Assembly: GCF_016918035.1 (NCBI RefSeq)
Contig: NZ_JAERWK010000008.1
Coordinates: 186,001 to 250,000, forward strand
Length of the DNA: 64,000 nucleotides
From: Nakamurella leprariae
GTDB taxonomy: Bacteria; Actinomycetota; Actinomycetes; Mycobacteriales; Nakamurellaceae
Direction of reading: 5' to 3'
Below are positions 30,232-42,352 of this stretch, piece after piece. The stretch's first letter is position 1. Every line of letters begins with the position of its first letter. A model generated the notes under the pieces. The model was given only the letters and a program-made list of their open reading frames with translations, was not told where the DNA came from and did no database searches. Position numbers and translations under genes: made by a program.

Positions 30232-31218
30232 ATGCTCTCCTCGACGACGCGACTGCTGCAGTTGCTCAGCCTGCTCCAGGAGCGGGCGGTGTGGTCGGGT
30301 GCCGACCTGGCCGACCGTATGGCGGTGGACGCCAGGACGGTACGGCGGGACATGAACCGGCTGCGCGAGCTGGGCTACCCGGTGCGCTCGACCAAGGGCA
30401 CCGGCGGTGGCTACCGGTTCGGACCTGGCGGCCGGCTGCCCCCGTTGCTGCTGGACGACGACGAGGCCCTGGCCGTGGTGGTCGGGTTGCGCACCGCGAT
30501 GGCCGGCCCGGTCACCGGTGCCGAGGGTGCGGCCGGACGCGCGCTGGCCAAGCTGGAGCGGGTGCTGCCGCCGACCACCCGGGACCGAGCCATGGCCGCC
30601 GGGCAGCACGTACTGGCCCTGCCTGTGTCCGACGGGACCGCGGTGACCACACAGCTGGTCGGGCAGGTGTCGCAGGCCTGCCAGTCGCGGGTGCGGCTGC
30701 GTTTCGACTACCTGCGGGCCGACGGACAGTCCGCGCGCCGGGACGTCGAGCCGTACCGGATGGTCTACTCCGGCCGGCGCTGGTACCTGGTCGCGTTCGA
30801 CCGGGACCGGTCGGAATGGCGCACGTTCCGCGCCGATCGGATGTACCGGGTGGACACCAGCACCTTCACCTTCCCTCCGCGGCCGCTGCCCGAGGACCCG
30901 GCGGTGATGGTGGCCCGCGCGGTGTCGACCAGCCCGTACCGGCACCAGGCCCGGGTGCGGATGCTGGCGCCACTGGAGGAGGTGGCGCCGCACGTCTCGG
31001 TCAGCGGTGGGGTGCTGGAGCCGGACGGGCCGGACGCGTGCATCCTCACCGTCGGCTCGGACTGGCTGGTCGGGCTGGCCGTACATCTGGCCGGCACCGG
31101 GTTCGACTTCCGGGTTCAGGAGCCGGTCGCGCTGATCGAGCTGGTGGCCGAGCTCGGCGTCCGGCTGGCCAGGGCCGCGTCGGACGCTCCGTCACCGGCG
31201 ACCGACCCGGCCGACTGA
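30232..31218 (+). CDS. HTH/WYL-domain transcriptional regulator (YafY type)
   Basis: The 328-residue protein has an N-terminal winged HTH (RLLQLLSLLQERAVWSGADLADRMAVDARTVRRDMNRLRELGYPV), a short wing KGTGGGYRFGPG, a WYL domain around residues 140-210 (SGRRWYLVAFDRDRSEWRTFRADRM), and a C-terminal WCX-like region. WYL domains sense nucleic acid or small ligands, often in DNA-damage or metabolic control. It is divergent from the DinB-like gene. The last 103 bp overlap the 3' end of imuA' on the opposite strand. Confidence 0.9.
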   Translation: MLSSTTRLLQLLSLLQERAVWSGADLADRMAVDARTVRRDMNRLRELGYPVRSTKGTGGGYRFGPGGRLPPLLLDDDEALAVVVGLRTAMAGPVTGAEGAAGRALAKLERVLPPTTRDRAMAAGQHVLALPVSDGTAVTTQLVGQVSQACQSRVRLRFDYLRADGQSARRDVEPYRMVYSGRRWYLVAFDRDRSEWRTFRADRMYRVDTSTFTFPPRPLPEDPAVMVARAVSTSPYRHQARVRMLAPLEEVAPHVSVSGGVLEPDGPDACILTVGSDWLVGLAVHLAGTGFDFRVQEPVALIELVAELGVRLARAASDAPSPATDPAD

Positions 31219-31970
31219 GCGGGCAGCACCCGGATCCCGTCCCGGTCCCCCCGCAGCAGCACGGTGGTGCGGCCGCCGCGCGCGGCCAGCCCGCGCCCAC
31301 CGACCTGCACGGTCAGCTCCCGGTCCCGGAGCCGACCGTGACCCTGCCCCAGACCGGCCCACTCGCCGATCGAGGCGGTGAGGGTCAGATCCGCCCCCGG
31401 CCAGGCGCCGGTGACCAGCAGCACCGCGCCGTGCTGACGCAACCGGCCGGTGAGCACCCGGATCCGGGCCGGCGGGATGCGCAATCCCGGTGGCGGGTGC
31501 ACCACCACCAGCTCCACCCCGTCGACCAGGATCGAGACCACTTGCAGCAGATCGGGTCCCGGATCGGGAATGAGCACCAGCCGGTCCAGGTCGAGCCCGA
31601 ACTCGGCGGCCGCGGCCAGGCCGATGCCCGGCATCCCGACCAGCGCGGTCCACGCCCCGGCCGCCGCCGGCGCGCAGCCGGCCAGCAGGGTGAACAGCAG
31701 GCTGGTCGCCCCCACTCCGGTCGCCCCGCCGGACACCGTGACCACGCCACCCCGCGGCAGACCACCCCGCGGCAGCACCTCGCCGAGTGGGCCGGCGACC
31801 GGGAGGACGGGTCGACTCCCGGACTCGGCGACCCTGACCGGAGCGGGGGCACTCGGCGCACCGGCGAAAGCAGCAGGCACCTTCACCCCGGACCGGTCCA
31901 GCCGGCGGCGCAGGTCGGCCAGGATCTGGTCCCGGGACTGACCCACGGACTGATCGGTCGACTCGAACAT
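31116..31970 (-). CDS. imuA: ImuA' mutasome protein, RecA-like without Walker A lysine
   Basis: ImuA' assists ImuB and DnaE2 in SOS mutagenesis. The 284-residue product is RecA-like in layout: LPRGGVVTVSGGATGVGATSL in the place of the P-loop, then ELVVVHPPPG and AVLLVTGAWPGADL. The lysine of the Walker A motif is replaced by A88, so ATP binding of the usual kind is unlikely. The C-terminal 35 residues are Ser/Ala-rich and lie antisense to the end of the WYL gene. The ATG is embedded in a LexA box and the -10 hexamer ends 7 bases before it, so the mRNA is probably leaderless. It is separated from imuB by about 3 kb. Confidence 0.82.
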   Translation of the reverse strand: MFESTDQSVGQSRDQILADLRRRLDRSGVKVPAAFAGAPSAPAPVRVAESGSRPVLPVAGPLGEVLPRGGLPRGGVVTVSGGATGVGATSLLFTLLAGCAPAAAGAWTALVGMPGIGLAAAAEFGLDLDRLVLIPDPGPDLLQVVSILVDGVELVVVHPPPGLRIPPARIRVLTGRLRQHGAVLLVTGAWPGADLTLTASIGEWAGLGQGHGRLRDRELTVQVGGRGLAARGGRTTVLLRGDRDGIRVLPAQSAGSVAGDGASDAALASRTPSSATSSISATGS

Positions 31971-31978
31971 GCGTTCGA
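31963..31978 (-). promoter_or_regulatory. LexA (SOS) box overlapping the imuA' start codon
   Basis: TCGAAC-n4-GTTCGA on the minus strand reads TCGAACGCATGTTCGA; the ATG inside is the imuA' start. A -10 hexamer TAGACT (31983-31978) shares its last T with the box, exactly as TAGCAT does at the HNH operon. Bound LexA would cover both the transcription start and the start codon. Confidence 0.92.
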
Positions 31979-32014
31979 GTCTAAGTCATCGATGGATCGC
32001 CGTCACCCGAAGAT

Positions 32015-32665
32015 CTACAGCGAGGCGGTCCAGCGCTCCAGCAGTTCCGCGCCGGCGTCGCCGGACTTCTCCGGGTGGAACTGCGTGGCCGCCAGCGCGC
32101 CGTTCTCCACCGCCGCCACGAACCGGTCGCCGCCGTGCTCGGCCCAGGTCACCGTGGGTGCGGTGAACGGCGCCTCAGCCTCCAGCTCCCAGTGCCGGAC
32201 GCCGTAGGAATGGACGAAGTAGAAGCGGGTCTCGGGGTCCAGTCCGGCGAACAGCACCGAGCCCTCCCCCGGCGTCACCGTGTTCCAGCCCATGTGCGGG
32301 ATCACCGGCGCCTGCAGCCGCTCCACCGTGCCCGGCCACTCACCCAGCCCGTCGGACTCGACGCCGTGCTCGACGCCGCGGTCGAAGAGCACCTGCATCC
32401 CGACGCAGATGCCCAGCACCGGACGGCCACCGGCCAGCCGCCGCCCGATGATCCGGCCGCCGCGCACCCGTTCGATCCCGGCCATCACCGCCGCGTAGGC
32501 GCCGACCCCGGGCACCACCAGGCCGTCCGCGGCCAGCGCGGCGTCGAAATCGTCGGTCACCGTCACCTCGGCCCCGACACGGCGCAGCGCGCGCTCCGCC
32601 GATGCCAGGTTGCCCGAGCCGTAGTCGAGCACCACCACGTTCTTCTTGGCAACGTTCTTCGTCAT
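32015..32665 (-). CDS. hisH: Imidazole glycerol phosphate synthase, glutaminase subunit
   Basis: HisH releases ammonia from glutamine and passes it to HisF in histidine synthesis. The 216-residue product has [17 protein letters not shown] at the start, the nucleophile Cys in [13 protein letters not shown], and the His-Glu pair in [10 protein letters not shown]. It starts with ATGA overlapping the stop of a small membrane-protein gene. HisA and hisF are not downstream: imuA' follows 44 bp later, so the his operon ends here. Confidence 0.96.
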   Translation of the reverse strand: MTKNVAKKNVVVLDYGSGNLASAERALRRVGAEVTVTDDFDAALAADGLVVPGVGAYAAVMAGIERVRGGRIIGRRLAGGRPVLGICVGMQVLFDRGVEHGVESDGLGEWPGTVERLQAPVIPHMGWNTVTPGEGSVLFAGLDPETRFYFVHSYGVRHWELEAEAPFTAPTVTWAEHGGDRFVAAVENGALAATQFHPEKSGDAGAELLERWTASL

Positions 32666-32810
32666 AGCAACCACAGGATGCCACCGACGATGCAGGCCGC
32701 CGAGATCACGCCCAGCACGACCGCGCCCACGGTGGACTTGTCGCGCACCGCCAGCACGCCGCCGATCAGGAACCCGCCCAGCGCGATGAGCAGGACGGGG
32801 ACCACGGCAC

Positions 32811-32814
<4 letters not shown>
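32662..32814 (-). CDS. Small two-helix membrane protein inside the his operon
   Basis: A 50-residue frame runs from a GTG at 32814 to a TGA at 32662-32664. It begins [19 protein letters not shown] and ends [14 protein letters not shown], with two hydrophobic helices separated by AVRDKSTV. Its start overlaps the hisB stop (GTGA) and its stop overlaps the hisH start (ATGA), so it fits without a spare base and is very probably translated. Codon third positions are GC-rich as in neighbours. The function is unknown. Confidence 0.82.
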
Positions 32815-35850
<3,036 letters not shown>

Positions 35851-35890
35851 GCCGACCAGCCTAGGGCGCTCCGTCCTCGGACCGGACCAG

Positions 35891-36694
35891 TCAGGACGAG
35901 ACCACACCCGCGGCGCCGGCCGCGCTCATCTCGACCACGGCGATGCCCGGCTCGGTGCCGACCTCGGCCACCCGGGCACCGCCCGGCGCCCAGGCCCCGC
36001 TGCCCCCGCAGGCCGGACCGCCGCCGGTGCCGCCGCAGAACTGGGCCAGCACCGTCCACAGACCGCCCGCCGCCGCACCGGACAACGCCGCCTCGAGCCG
36101 GGTCTCCGCGCCGAGCGGGAAGAAGGCGCCGGCCAGGTAGGCGTCCGCGCCGCCGTAGGCCAGTCGGGTGGCGTGCTCGGGCACGGTGCAGTCCCGGCCC
36201 GAGGCCAGGGCCAGCCGCCAGCCGTCCACCGACACCACTGCGTCACCCTGGCCGGGCCCGAAGATGCCGATCTCCCCGGTGGCCAGGAACCGCTGCAGGT
36301 ACGCGACCCGGACCCGGCCGGACGGCTCGGCCTGCAACACCCCGACCCGGGGCGGTCCCTGCGCAGCCAGCTTGCCGCCCACCGCCTGCGGGCGCGGTTC
36401 GGCCACCGGCGCCCCGAAGAACGCGTGCACCTGGTGCTGGCGGCAGGCCTCGGCCAGCACGGCCAGCCTCGGGTCACCGGGCTGCACCCGGACCTGGTGC
36501 AGGTCGATGAGATCCGGGTCGTAGCCGGTCAGCGACAGCTGCGGGAACAGCACCACCCGGGCGCCGGCGGCCGCCGCCGAGGCGATCCACGCCGCGTGTG
36601 CGGCGGCATTGCCGGCCACGTCACCGGTCACCGGGCAGCACTGCACCGCGGCGATCCGCAGAGGGGCCCTCCCGGCGCCGGTCACCGGGATCAC
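35891..36694 (-). CDS. Nitrilase-superfamily protein lacking the catalytic triad
   Basis: The 267-residue protein has the carbon-nitrogen hydrolase fold pattern: [18 protein letters not shown] at the start, [16 protein letters not shown], and [12 protein letters not shown]. The Glu-Lys-Cys triad is missing: the Glu of FPE is Q52, the Lys position in YLQRFL is Q134, and the Cys position (ICYD in active members) is G166 in SGRD. It is therefore probably not an amidase. Its GTG overlaps the nadC stop as GTGA, so it is the fourth gene of the nad operon. A regulatory or binding role is possible but unproven. Confidence 0.8.
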   Translation of the reverse strand: MIPVTGAGRAPLRIAAVQCCPVTGDVAGNAAAHAAWIASAAAAGARVVLFPQLSLTGYDPDLIDLHQVRVQPGDPRLAVLAEACRQHQVHAFFGAPVAEPRPQAVGGKLAAQGPPRVGVLQAEPSGRVRVAYLQRFLATGEIGIFGPGQGDAVVSVDGWRLALASGRDCTVPEHATRLAYGGADAYLAGAFFPLGAETRLEAALSGAAAGGLWTVLAQFCGGTGGGPACGGSGAWAPGGARVAEVGTEPGIAVVEMSAAGAAGVVSS

Positions 36695-37587
36695 CGGGTC
36701 GGGACGTCCAGGTCGAGCCCGAGATCCAACGCGGGCGCCGAATGGGTCAGCGCCCCGACGGCGATGAAGTCGACCCCGGTCGCGGCGACCGCGGTCGCGC
36801 GGTCCAGGGTGAGCCCACCGGAGGACTCCAGGGCCACCGACGGCGCCGCGGCGCGGGTGCGGCGCACCGCCTCGGCGGTGTCGGCCAGGTCGAAGTTGTC
36901 GAGCAGCACCACGGTGGCTCCGGCCGCCAGGGCCTCGTCGAGCTGCACCAGGGTGTCCACTTCGACCTCCAACGCGATGTGCGGATCTGTGGACCGTACC
37001 GCCGCCACCGCGGCCGCGACAGAGCCCGCCGCTGCCACATGGTTGTCCTTGATGAGCGCAGCGTCACCGAGGCTCATCCGGTGGTTGACCCCGCCGCCGC
37101 ACCGCACCGCGTACTTCTCCAGCGTGCGGAGTCCCGGCAGGGTCTTGCGGGTGTCCCGGATCCGCGCCCCCGTGCCGGCCACCGCGTCGACCCAGGCCCG
37201 GGTGGCGGTGGCGATGCCGGACAGGTGGGTGAGCAGGTTCAGCACCGTGCGCTCCGCGGTCAGCATGGACGCCACCGGACCGGTGATCCGCATGGCCGGG
37301 ACGCCGGGCACCAGCGTCCCACCGTCCGGCACCAGCACGGTCAGGGTCAGCGACGGGTCGACCTGGGCCAGCACCGCGGCCGCCACCGGCGCGCCGGCCA
37401 GCACCCCCGCCGCGCGCGGCGTGATGAAGCCGGTGCCGATCAGCGCGGGCGGCACGGTGGCCGCGGTGGTCACGTCCGGACCGTCACGCAGGTCCTCGGC
37501 CAGCGCCACGGCGACCACCCGGTCGACCTGGGCCGGGTCCGGCGGCGTGACGACCACTCGGTCGGTCTGGTCGAGCTGTTCGGTCAT
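36691..37587 (-). CDS. nadC: Nicotinate-nucleotide pyrophosphorylase (quinolinate phosphoribosyltransferase)
   Basis: NadC converts quinolinate and PRPP to nicotinate mononucleotide. The 298-residue product starts at the ATG at 37587 that overlaps the nadB stop by one base. Typical motifs are AERTVLNLLTHLSGIATATR, RIRDTRKTLPGLRTLEKYAV, GGGVNHRMSLGDAALIKDNH, and LESSGGLTLDRA. The longer open frame upstream lies inside nadB and is not used. Confidence 0.97.
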   Translation of the reverse strand: MTEQLDQTDRVVVTPPDPAQVDRVVAVALAEDLRDGPDVTTAATVPPALIGTGFITPRAAGVLAGAPVAAAVLAQVDPSLTLTVLVPDGGTLVPGVPAMRITGPVASMLTAERTVLNLLTHLSGIATATRAWVDAVAGTGARIRDTRKTLPGLRTLEKYAVRCGGGVNHRMSLGDAALIKDNHVAAAGSVAAAVAAVRSTDPHIALEVEVDTLVQLDEALAAGATVVLLDNFDLADTAEAVRRTRAAAPSVALESSGGLTLDRATAVAATGVDFIAVGALTHSAPALDLGLDLDVPTR

Positions 37588-39265
37588 CAGACACCAGCCA
37601 GGGCGGTCGGGACGGCCGGTCGGCCGTCGATCAGTCGGACGGTCCTCGACACGGCCTGTGCCGCATCGGGTTCCGGATGGTCGGTGCGCACGTGGCAGCC
37701 CCGCGACTCGGTCCGGGCGGCCGCAGCGGCCAGCACGGCCCGGGCGGCGACGGCCAGGTTCGCGGTCTCCACCGCGTCGCGGTCCAGCGCCCGGCCGGAC
37801 GACGGTGCCGTGTCGGCGACCACGGCGGCCAGCGCCGCCGTGCCGGCCAGCCCGGCGGCGTCCCGGCCGATGCCGGCGTGCGCGCTCATCGCGGCCTGCA
37901 GCCCGGCCCGGCCGGCCGGGTCGGCGGCCGGCGCCGGGGTCAGCAGCAGCTCTGCGCACTGCAGCGACCAGCGCTGCGCGGCGACGACCGCCGCATTCGC
38001 CGCCTCGGCGGCCCGCTCTCCCATGACCAGTCCCTCGAGCAGCGAGTTGGACGCCAGCCGGTTGGCGCCGTGCAGCCCGGTGCGGGCCACCTCGCCGACC
38101 GCGAACAGCCCCGGCACGGAGGTGCGGCCGTCCCGGTCGGTCCGCACTCCGCCGCACGCGTAGTGCGCGGCAGGAGCCACCGGGATGGGCTGCCGGGTCG
38201 GGTCGATGCCGGCTGCCGCGCAGGCCGCGGTGACGGTCGGGAACCGGCGGTGGAACGTCGCCGCCGGGATGCCGGTGGCGTCCAGGTACGCGTGGTCACC
38301 CACCCCGCCCGGGGCCAGGGCCAGCCGGCGGGTCACCGCCAGCGACACCACGTCCCGCGGGGCCAGGTCGGCCAACGGGTGCACGCCCGGCATGATCCGC
38401 GCGCCGGTGGCGTCGATCAGCACCGCGCCCTCACCGCGCACCGCCTCGGTGACCAGCGGACGGCGGCCGGAGCCGTCCGGGCCCGTCCACAGCACGGTCG
38501 GGTGGAACTGCAGGAACTCGACGTCGGCCAGCTCCGCCCCGGCCCGCAGGGCCATCGCCCAGCCGTCGGCGGTGGCCACCGCCGGATTCGTGGACGCGGC
38601 GAACAGGTGGCCGGCGCCGCCGGTGGCCAGCACCACCGCGGCGGCCCGCACCACCCCGATCCGGCCGTCCGGCCCCAGCACCGACAGTCCGCCGACGCGT
38701 CCGGTCGGGTCGAGCAGCACGTCCAGGGCCAGGTGGTCGGCCAGCACCACCGGCTCGGGCGCCCCGGCCAGACCGCCGCGCAGCTGAGCCAGCAGCGCCC
38801 GCTCGATCTCGGCGCCGGTCGCGTCACCGCCGGCGTGGATGACCCGGTCGGCGTGGTGGCCGCCCTCCCGGGTCCGCAGCAGCAGCCCGGACGGGTCGCC
38901 GTCGAACCGGGCGCCGTGCGCGACCAGCCGGCGCACCGCGTCCGGGCCGTCGGTCAGGATGCTCGCCGCAGCGGCCTCGTCGACCAGACCCGCGCCGGCG
39001 GTGACGGTGTCGGCCAGATGCGCGGCCACGGAATCCGACCCCGGGTCCGCGCGGTCCCCCCAGACCACCGCGACGCCGCCCTGGGCCCAGCGGGTGCTGC
39101 CCTCGTCCACCGCGTCCTTGCTGACCAGCAGCACGGACCGGCCGGCCGCGGCGGCGTCGGCCGCGCAGGTCAGCCCGGCCACCCCGGAGCCGACCACCAC
39201 GATGTCGGCGCGCGCCTCCCAGCCGGGCAGCAGCGCCGCCGCCTGGTCCGGGACCAGGGGGGTGC

Positions 39266-39269
<4 letters not shown>
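37587..39269 (-). CDS. nadB: L-aspartate oxidase
   Basis: NadB is a flavoenzyme that oxidises aspartate to iminoaspartate for NadA. The 560-residue product has the FAD-binding [19 protein letters not shown] at the N-terminus, [60 protein letters not shown] and [18 protein letters not shown]. The GTG start overlaps the nadA stop as GTGA. The length is normal. Confidence 0.97.
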
Positions 39270-40252
<983 letters not shown>

Positions 40253-40284
40253 GACACTCCTTCGTGACGGGTATCGACCCCCCG

Positions 40285-40307
40285 GTTTTCGACCTACAAT
40301 CGAAAAC
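40285..40307. promoter_or_regulatory. NrtR-type operator between nadA and nrtR
   Basis: GTTTTCGA-n7-TCGAAAAC is a perfect inverted repeat with 8-bp arms. It abuts the GTG of the divergent NUDIX regulator gene and lies 32 bp upstream of nadA. A -10 hexamer TACAAT for the plus strand (40295-40300) sits in its centre, so bound protein would block nrtR transcription and probably nadA transcription as well. Confidence 0.8.
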
Positions 40308-41036
40308 GTGGGCGATGGTAACAGAACCGGAACAGTTGTCGAGGTGCTCGCGGCGGTCTTCACCGTCCGACCCGTCGACGCCCCGGCGGACCGACCGGAG
40401 GGGCATCCGGCGTTGCACGTCCTGCTCTGGCAGCGGGCCCAGGCCCCGGACGCCGACCGCTGGGCGCTGCCCGGCGGTCCGGTGCTCACCGACGAGGACG
40501 TCGACTCCTCCACCCGACGGCAGCTGGCCGAGAAGGTGGACCTGACCCGGGTGGCCCACCTGGAGCAGACCGGGGTCTTCTCAGCGCCGGAGCGGGTCCC
40601 GGGCGCCCGGGTGGTCGCCTCGGGCTTCCTGGGCCTGGTCCCGCAGGACCCGGGGCGGCCCGCGCCGCGGCTGCCCGCCGACACCGCGTGGCACCCGGTC
40701 GACCATCTGCCGGCCACCGCGTTCGACCACGGCGGCATCGTCGAGCAGGCACGACAACGCCTGCGCGGCAAGCTGTCCTACACCAACATCGGCTTCGCCC
40801 TGGCGCCGGCCGAGTTCACCATGGCCGAGCTGAGCCGGATCTACACGGCCTCGCTGGGCCACGAGGTGGACGTCACCAACCTGTACCGGATCCTGCACCG
40901 GCGCCGCATGCTGGAGCCGACCGGTCGCACCGCTCCGCCCGGCCCCTCCGGCGGGCGGCCGGCCGCCATGTACCGGTTCGCCGTGCAGCGGTACCGCGTG
41001 ACCGATCCGTTCGCGGCCTTCCGTCCCCCGATCTGA
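40308..41036 (+). CDS. nrtR: NrtR-family NUDIX transcriptional regulator of NAD synthesis
   Basis: NrtR regulators combine a NUDIX-like domain that senses ADP-ribose and related NAD metabolites with a C-terminal winged HTH. The 242-residue product has a NUDIX-like N-terminal part ([21 protein letters not shown]) in which the catalytic REXXEEXXGE box is degenerate ([14 protein letters not shown]). The HTH part includes [27 protein letters not shown]. The GTG at 40308 directly follows the palindrome and lies 7 bases after its -10, so the mRNA is probably leaderless. Divergence from nadA supports control of the nad operon. Confidence 0.88.
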   Translation: MGDGNRTGTVVEVLAAVFTVRPVDAPADRPEGHPALHVLLWQRAQAPDADRWALPGGPVLTDEDVDSSTRRQLAEKVDLTRVAHLEQTGVFSAPERVPGARVVASGFLGLVPQDPGRPAPRLPADTAWHPVDHLPATAFDHGGIVEQARQRLRGKLSYTNIGFALAPAEFTMAELSRIYTASLGHEVDVTNLYRILHRRRMLEPTGRTAPPGPSGGRPAAMYRFAVQRYRVTDPFAAFRPPI

Positions 41037-41065
41037 ACCGCCGGTCTGAGTTCCAGGAGATGCGC

Positions 41066-41839
41066 ATGCAGTGGGATCCGCAGCGGTACCTGACCTTCGC
41101 CGGGGAACGAGCCCGGCCGTTCGTCGACCTGATCGGCCGGATCCAGGCGGAGGATCCGCGCACCGTGGTCGATCTGGGCTGCGGTCCGGGCAACATGACC
41201 GCGCTGCTCGCGCAGCGCTGGCCGACGGCCCGCGTCTCGGGCCTGGACTCCAGCCCGGAGATGATCGAGCAGGCCCGGCGCGAGGTGCCCGGGATCGACT
41301 TCACCGTGGCCGACCTGCGGGACTGGACGCCGCCCGAGCCGGTGGACGTGCTGGTCAGCAACGCGGTGCTGCAGTGGATCCCCGACCACCTGTCGCTGCT
41401 GCCCCGGCTGGTCGGCGCCCTGGCCCCCGGCGGGTGGCTGGCCTTCCAGGTGCCTGGGACCGGCGACGCGCCGAGCAGCACGGTGATCCGCGAGCTGGCC
41501 GCCGAGGCGCCGTACCGCGAGCACACCGCCAGGACCGCCCGGCTGCTCGCGCACGACCCGCAGGACTACCTGGTGGCGCTGGCCGGGCTCGGCTGCCGGG
41601 TGGACGCCTGGGAGACCACGTACCTGCACGTGCTCAGCGGGCCAGACCCGGTGTTCACCTGGGTGTCCGGCACCGGCGCGCGGCCGGTGCTGCAAGCCCT
41701 GCCCGAGGAACTGCGCGAGCCGTTCACCACTGAGGCCAAGGCCCGGCTGCGGGCCGCGTACCCGGAGATCGGGTACGACGACTCAGCCGCCACCGTGCTG
41801 CCGTTCCGCCGGGTGTTCGTCTGCGCCCGACGGCGCTGA
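41066..41839 (+). CDS. tam: SAM-dependent methyltransferase, trans-aconitate 2-methyltransferase type
   Basis: The 257-residue protein is a class I methyltransferase: SAM motif VVDLGCGPGNMTALLAQRWP, then VSGLDSSPEMIEQAR, VLVSNAVLQWIPDH and LAPGGWLAFQVPG. The N-terminal MQWDPQRYLTFAGERARPFVDL and the central HVLSGPDPVFTWVSGTGARPVL match trans-aconitate methyltransferases, which detoxify trans-aconitate. AGGAG lies 6 bases before the ATG at 41066; a second ATG at 41060 is too close to it. The last 57 bp overlap the membrane-protein gene on the other strand. Confidence 0.9.
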   Translation: MQWDPQRYLTFAGERARPFVDLIGRIQAEDPRTVVDLGCGPGNMTALLAQRWPTARVSGLDSSPEMIEQARREVPGIDFTVADLRDWTPPEPVDVLVSNAVLQWIPDHLSLLPRLVGALAPGGWLAFQVPGTGDAPSSTVIRELAAEAPYREHTARTARLLAHDPQDYLVALAGLGCRVDAWETTYLHVLSGPDPVFTWVSGTGARPVLQALPEELREPFTTEAKARLRAAYPEIGYDDSAATVLPFRRVFVCARRR

Positions 41840-42352
41840 CCGGCCCAGCTCGGCCGATCCGCTCCAGCCGGCCAGGAACGTGTAGATCCCGACGGCCAGG
41901 GCGGCCGGCAGCACCCCCACCCAGAGCGGCGGCAGCGTCGGCGGCTGGACGATCAGCGCCGCGGCACCGGAGTGCACGGCAGCGATGGCCGCGCTGCCGA
42001 CGTCCGTCGCGGTGCCGGCCAGCAGCTGGGCCAGACCCCAGGCCACGACCGCCCCACCCAGGGACCCGACCAGCAGCACCAGCAGGATCCGCGGCCCGCG
42101 CGCAGCCCGGCCCTGCCAGGCGGCCACCCCGACGACGGCGGCCAGCACCAGCCCGAGCAGCACCCAGATGGCCACCGAGGCGAACGGGGCCAGCCGGAAC
42201 GCGGAGGCCACCGCTCCGACGGCGCCGTTGGCGGCCACCTGCAGATGCTGCTGCGGGGCCAGCCACCACCACAGCACCGCCTGCAGCACGCCGGCGAGCA
42301 GGGCTCCGCCGCCGACCAGCAGCACCGTGCGACGCACCGCGGTCAGGGTCAT
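41783..42352 (-). CDS. Four-helix membrane protein of unknown function
   Basis: The 189-residue protein has four hydrophobic helices at about residues 10-32, 55-77, 88-112 and 143-162, and a polar C-terminus rich in His, Arg and Gly. I do not recognise a family with certainty; small actinobacterial membrane DUF proteins are of this shape. Its ATG overlaps the dnaE1 stop as ATGA, so it is probably co-translated with dnaE1. The C-terminal 18 codons are antisense to the methyltransferase gene. Confidence 0.7.
   Translation of the reverse strand: MTLTAVRRTVLLVGGGALLAGVLQAVLWWWLAPQQHLQVAANGAVGAVASAFRLAPFASVAIWVLLGLVLAAVVGVAAWQGRAARGPRILLVLLVGSLGGAVVAWGLAQLLAGTATDVGSAAIAAVHSGAAALIVQPPTLPPLWVGVLPAALAVGIYTFLAGWSGSAELGRSAPSGADEHPAERQHGGG

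Noticed and set aside
35851-35890. T-box or histidine attenuator before hisD
   Set aside because: The gap to the upstream gene is only 40 bp, with no His-codon leader peptide and no room for a T-box.
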